From assembly GCF_030693775.1 (NCBI RefSeq), contig NZ_JAUXZY010000004.1, positions 310,001 to 374,000 of the forward strand: a DNA stretch of 64,000 bases, in the 5' to 3' direction. The translations under genes and the position numbers were made by a program. This document shows, piece after piece, positions 60,404-64,000 of this stretch. The stretch is from Polynucleobacter sp. GTDB taxonomy: Bacteria; Pseudomonadota; Gammaproteobacteria; Burkholderiales; Burkholderiaceae. The stretch's first letter is position 1. Each line of letters opens with the position of its first letter. Under the pieces are notes generated by a model that was given only the letters and a program-made list of their open reading frames with translations, made no database searches and was not told the origin of the DNA.

Positions 60404-62706
60404 TTGCCCAAGAATTAGAAGTGAGCTTGCATATGGCGTTTGTTGATGCTCGGGCCGCGCGGCACGAGTTCATCACCGTCGAACATCTTCTGGCTGCGCT
60501 TCTGGATAACGCGACCGCAGTCGAGGTCCTGAAGGCGTGTTCAGTCAACATTGCCGAGCTACGTGCCCAGCTTAAAAACTTTATTAATGACAACACCCCA
60601 GTTGTACCCGGCACCGAGGAGGTTGATACACAACCGACGCTGGGATTTCAGCGGGTGATTCAGCGCTCAATCATGCACGTGCAATCGACTTCCAACGGTA
60701 AGAAGGAAGTGACTGGCGCCAATGTGCTCGTCGCCATTTTTGGTGAGAAGGATTCGCACGCGGTGTATTTCTTGCAGCAGCAAGGCGTTACCCGTTTAGA
60801 CGTAGTCAACTTTATTAGCCACGGTATTCGTAAAGATCAGGTCGAGCCAGCAAAGGCCGCGGATCCGAGCCAAGAAACTGAAGAGTCAGCGGCTAGCGGC
60901 AAGGAAAGCCCGCTTGACCAGTTCACGCAAAACCTCAATGCCATGGCCCGCCAAGGCAAGATTGATCCCCTAATTGGGCGCGACAGTGAAGTCGAGCGCG
61001 TGGTGCAAGTGCTTTGCCGTCGTCGTAAAAATAATCCGCTGTTAGTGGGTGAGGCCGGTGTGGGCAAAACGGCGATTGCAGAAGGCTTGGCATGGCGTAT
61101 TACCAAAGGCGAGGTGCCTGATATTTTGGCTAATGCCACGGTCTACTCGCTGGACATGGGCGCACTCCTTGCTGGTACTAAATACCGCGGTGATTTTGAG
61201 CAGCGCTTAAAGGGCGTGCTTAAAGCCCTGAAAGATAATTCCAACGGCATTTTATTTATCGATGAGATTCATACTTTGATCGGTGCCGGCGCAGCTTCGG
61301 GCGGCACTTTGGATGCGAGTAATTTACTCAAGCCCGCTTTATCGAACGGCCAGCTGAAATGCATTGGCGCCACCACCTTTACGGAATACCGCAGCATTTT
61401 TGAAAAGGATGCCGCACTGGCGCGTCGTTTCCAAAAAGTGGATGTGGTTGAGCCTACGGTTGATCAGACGGTGCAAATCTTGCGTGGCCTCAAGTCACGC
61501 TTTGAAGAGCACCATAGCGTGAAATACGCTTCTGCCGCCTTGGTCGCTGCCGCTGAATTGTCCTCGCGCTACATCAATGATCGCCATTTGCCGGATAAAG
61601 CAATTGATGTGATTGACGAAGCAGGCGCTGCCCAGCGTATCTTGCCTAAATCAAAGCAGAAGAAAACCATTGGCCGTCCTGAGATTGAGGAGATTGTGGC
61701 CAAGATTGCTCGCATACCACCGCAATCGGTCACGGTTGATGACCGCAGTAAATTGCAAACCCTGGACCGTGACATTAAGAGCGTCGTCTTTGGTCAAGAT
61801 CCAGCGATCGAAGCATTGGCTAGCGCGATCAAGATGACGCGTGCAGGCCTAGGCAAGATCGACCGTCCGATTGGCTCCTTCTTGTTCTCGGGCCCAACCG
61901 GCGTCGGTAAGACGGAGGTTGCAAAACAACTGGCTTATATCCTTGGCATTGAGTTACTGCGCTTTGATATGTCGGAGTACATGGAGCGCCATGCAGTAAG
62001 CCGTTTAATTGGCGCGCCTCCAGGCTATGTTGGTTTTGATCAGGGCGGTTTGTTAACCGAGGCCGTCAATAAAAAGCCCCATTGCGTACTGCTACTCGAC
62101 GAGGTTGAAAAAGCCCATCCGGATATTTTCAACATCCTCTTGCAGGTGATGGATCACGGTACGCTTACTGACAACAATGGCCGCAAGACGGATTTCCGCA
62201 ACGTCATCATCATCATGACCACCAATGCTGGTGCTGAAGCCATGCAGAAGTCGGTTATTGGCTTTACCAATGCACGTGAGTCTGGCGATGAGATGGCCGA
62301 TATCAAGAAGTTCTTCACGCCGGAATTCCGTAACCGCTTAGATGCGATTGTGTCCTTTAAGGCGCTCGATGAGACCATCATCATGCGGGTAGTAGATAAG
62401 TTCTTAATGCAGCTTGAAGAGCAGTTGCATGAGAAGAAAGTCGATGCTACCTTCAGTCCTGAATTACGAGCACATTTAGCGAAACACGGTTTTGATCCTC
62501 TCATGGGGGCAAGGCCAATGCAGCGGATTATTCAGGACACCGTCCGTAAAGCCCTTGCCGATGAATTGCTCTTTGGGCGCTTGGCACAGGGCGGTACGGT
62601 TGCGGTTGGGATTGATGCGGATGGCAAGGTGCTGCTGGATATTCATCAGGCTACCCCGCCAACAAAGGCTAGCAAGACGGATGTAGCGCCTGCTGAGGAA
62701 ATCTAA
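60400..62706 (+). CDS. clpA: ATP-dependent Clp protease ATP-binding subunit ClpA
   Basis: A 768-residue double AAA+ unfoldase that feeds ClpP. N-terminal Clp repeat domain (~1-145), first Walker [11 protein letters not shown] (~217), second [10 protein letters not shown] (~497), with [22 protein letters not shown] and [10 protein letters not shown]. The ATG at 60400 sits in an ATGA overlap with clpS and behind GGAGG (60391-60395); an upstream in-frame start at 60382 is inside clpS. clpP is not in the window. Confidence 0.97.
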   Translation: MIAQELEVSLHMAFVDARAARHEFITVEHLLAALLDNATAVEVLKACSVNIAELRAQLKNFINDNTPVVPGTEEVDTQPTLGFQRVIQRSIMHVQSTSNGKKEVTGANVLVAIFGEKDSHAVYFLQQQGVTRLDVVNFISHGIRKDQVEPAKAADPSQETEESAASGKESPLDQFTQNLNAMARQGKIDPLIGRDSEVERVVQVLCRRRKNNPLLVGEAGVGKTAIAEGLAWRITKGEVPDILANATVYSLDMGALLAGTKYRGDFEQRLKGVLKALKDNSNGILFIDEIHTLIGAGAASGGTLDASNLLKPALSNGQLKCIGATTFTEYRSIFEKDAALARRFQKVDVVEPTVDQTVQILRGLKSRFEEHHSVKYASAALVAAAELSSRYINDRHLPDKAIDVIDEAGAAQRILPKSKQKKTIGRPEIEEIVAKIARIPPQSVTVDDRSKLQTLDRDIKSVVFGQDPAIEALASAIKMTRAGLGKIDRPIGSFLFSGPTGVGKTEVAKQLAYILGIELLRFDMSEYMERHAVSRLIGAPPGYVGFDQGGLLTEAVNKKPHCVLLLDEVEKAHPDIFNILLQVMDHGTLTDNNGRKTDFRNVIIIMTTNAGAEAMQKSVIGFTNARESGDEMADIKKFFTPEFRNRLDAIVSFKALDETIIMRVVDKFLMQLEEQLHEKKVDATFSPELRAHLAKHGFDPLMGARPMQRIIQDTVRKALADELLFGRLAQGGTVAVGIDADGKVLLDIHQATPPTKASKTDVAPAEEI

Positions 62707-62731
62707 CTTCTAAGTTAACTAGCTTGTAATG

Positions 62732-62761
62732 AAAAATACCAACCGAAGGGTTGGTATTTTT
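62732..62761. terminator. Bidirectional terminator (clpA / dut)
   Basis: A perfect 13-base stem (62732-62744 with 62749-62761), GAAG loop, with A5 on the left and an extended T-run on the right; serves both converging operons. Confidence 0.9.
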
Positions 62762-62812
62762 TTACCTGCCATAACAAGTTGAGTAACTGCTCAATCACGT
62801 ATTACTGCATGC

Positions 62813-63262
62813 TTAGGCGCGACCCGTACTTCCAAAGCCACCTGCCCCACGACTGCTCTCAGCAAACTCATCGACGATTTTGAGTTCCACTTGCTGTATT
62901 GGCACGATCACGAGCTGCGCTAAGCGCTCCATGGGTTCAAGGGTGAAGGGCGTGCTGCTGCGATTCCAGGTACTCACCATGAGTTGTCCTTGGTAATCGG
63001 AATCAATCAAACCAACGAGGTTTCCTAAAACAATCCCATGCTTATGGCCCAGGCCCGAACGTGGCAAGATTAAGGCTGCGTAGCGTGGATCTTCCACGTA
63101 GATGGATAAGCCAGTCGGCACCAATACCGTTTGTCCGGGAGCAATCTCGATTGCGGCATCAATACAGGCGCGCAGATCGAGACCGGCACTGCCTGGTGTG
63201 CCATAGCTGGGCATTTGATTGCGCATGCGTTCATCGAGAATTTTGACTTGCAGTGTTTGCAT
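62813..63262 (-). CDS. dut: Deoxyuridine 5'-triphosphate nucleotidohydrolase (dUTPase)
   Basis: A 149-residue trimeric dUTPase that keeps uracil out of DNA and makes dUMP for thymidylate. All five family motifs are visible: [40 protein letters not shown] and [11 protein letters not shown]. The ATG at 63262 (MQTLQVKIL) is used; the open frame to 63289 overlaps coaBC. It follows coaBC by 7 bases, a common pairing. Confidence 0.97.
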   Translation of the reverse strand: MQTLQVKILDERMRNQMPSYGTPGSAGLDLRACIDAAIEIAPGQTVLVPTGLSIYVEDPRYAALILPRSGLGHKHGIVLGNLVGLIDSDYQGQLMVSTWNRSSTPFTLEPMERLAQLVIVPIQQVELKIVDEFAESSRGAGGFGSTGRA

Positions 63263-63269
63263 GGTGTTT

Positions 63270-64000
63270 TTAGAGTTGGGTTGCAACAAATTGAATGAGT
63301 TGACGGGCTAACTGCAGTTTTGGAGCTTTTGCTAATTTCTTGCTGCCCCGCTCATGAATGAGGAGCAGTTGATTTAGGTCGCTACCAAAAGTATCGGGAC
63401 CAATGTTGCCAACAATTAAGGGGATGCCTTTGCGCTTGCGCTTGTCATCCGCGTGCTCTTCGAGTTTGGTCGACTCAGCTGCAAAACCAACACAGTAGGG
63501 ATGTGGCTTGCCCTTCGTCTTTTTGGCAGACTGCGCCATAGTCAGCAAAATATCGGGATTAGGAGCGAACTCGATGTTTGGTGTCGATTTACCACCACCT
63601 TGGCGCTTGATCTTTTCTTTGGATGGGTTGGCGATGGCCCAGTCCGCTACTGCGGCAACCCCAAAAAAGAGATCGCAATTGGGCGAGGCCATTACTGCCT
63701 CGTACATGTCTTTTGCAGAAACTACATCAGTCCGCTGGATTTTTCCTGTGGCAAGAAGAGGGGTATCTAACTCACATGGGCCGGCAATCAGATGCACTTC
63801 TGCACCAGCTTCCAGGGCGGCTCTGGCTATGGCAAAGCCCATCTTGCCGGAGCTACGATTGGTGATGCCCCGTACTGGATCAATTGCTTCAAAGGTAGGC
63901 CCTGCAGTGATTAACACACGCTTACCTGCTAGTACTTTTTTCTGAAAGAAAGCAATTAACTGTTCGGTGATTTCAGCGGGCTCGAGCATTCTGCCCATCC
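63270..64000 (-). CDS. coaBC: CoaBC, C-terminal (phosphopantothenoylcysteine synthetase) part; cut by window edge
   Basis: About 243 codons are visible and the frame is open past base 64000. The visible part begins in the linker (GRMLEPAEI) that joins the CoaC decarboxylase to the CoaB synthetase, so the 5' half of a fused coaBC gene lies outside. CoaB motifs: [25 protein letters not shown] (in part), [14 protein letters not shown] and NPDILLTMA. The enzyme joins cysteine to 4'-phosphopantothenate and then decarboxylates it in coenzyme A synthesis. An internal Met at 63998 is not the start. Confidence 0.95.
   Translation of the reverse strand, partial: MGRMLEPAEITEQLIAFFQKKVLAGKRVLITAGPTFEAIDPVRGITNRSSGKMGFAIARAALEAGAEVHLIAGPCELDTPLLATGKIQRTDVVSAKDMYEAVMASPNCDLFFGVAAVADWAIANPSKEKIKRQGGGKSTPNIEFAPNPDILLTMAQSAKKTKGKPHPYCVGFAAESTKLEEHADDKRKRKGIPLIVGNIGPDTFGSDLNQLLLIHERGSKKLAKAPKLQLARQLIQFVATQL

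Overview
The window is a gene-dense, mostly housekeeping stretch of a betaproteobacterial chromosome. The best guess is Burkholderiales, near Polynucleobacter or other small-genome Burkholderiaceae. This rests on gene orders typical of the class (recG-oxyR, hrcA-hemH-grpE-dnaK-dnaJ, purM beside an AI-2E permease and hda, nadK-recN, queA-tgt-yajC-secD-secF), on protein lengths, and on a roughly balanced base composition. No genus can be proven from the sequence alone. No rRNA, tRNA, CRISPR array, insertion sequence or prophage gene was found. No gene-free gap reaches 300 bases; the longest lies between the cold-shock gene and clpS.

Layout: (1) 1-2929, the most accessory-looking part. A leftward PepSY protein / OmpR-type regulator / sensor kinase set (kinase cut by the window edge) faces a rightward set of an SHP-type cytochrome c (DUF1924), a diheme cytochrome c and a cytochrome b561-like membrane protein. 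(2) 3009-5881, three-subunit proton-translocating transhydrogenase. (3) 6052-10677, mnmA, a glutathione transferase, purB and the Kdo transferase waaA. (4) 10674-16141, queA-tgt-yajC-secD-secF, read leftward. (5) 16172-20038, recG-oxyR-ubiA. (6) 20027-25591, glycolate oxidase glcDEF followed by yggS and proC. (7) 25626-33936, a corrinoid adenosyltransferase, then yhdP-nitrilase-tldD-aroG read leftward. (8) 33983-39452, glnE and nadK-recN. (9) 39490-45576, the heat-shock cluster hrcA-hemH-grpE-dnaK-dnaJ. (10) 45589-50892, a leftward run permease-hda-HAD phosphatase-pcnB-folK-panB. (11) 50968-55884, purM, then murJ-SirB1-like-miaA leftward, and rpsT. (12) 55949-59017, a DUF3579 protein, argF, argG and ppnP. 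(13) 59019-64000, a DUF192 protein, a cold-shock protein, clpS-clpA, dut and the 3' part of coaBC.

How the parts work together: most operons are tightly packed, with 4-base ATGA stop/start overlaps at glcF/yggS, permease/hda, hda/HAD, HAD/pcnB and clpS/clpA. The heat-shock cluster carries two good sigma-32-type promoters, before grpE and before dnaK, and a strong terminator-like hairpin between dnaK and dnaJ. The best candidate for poorly understood biology is the three-part cytochrome module at 1471-2929 with its facing PepSY/two-component genes. Its parts belong to known families, but the physiological role of the module and its signal remain unclear. The rest is conventional, and nothing else in the window was recognised as a new system.
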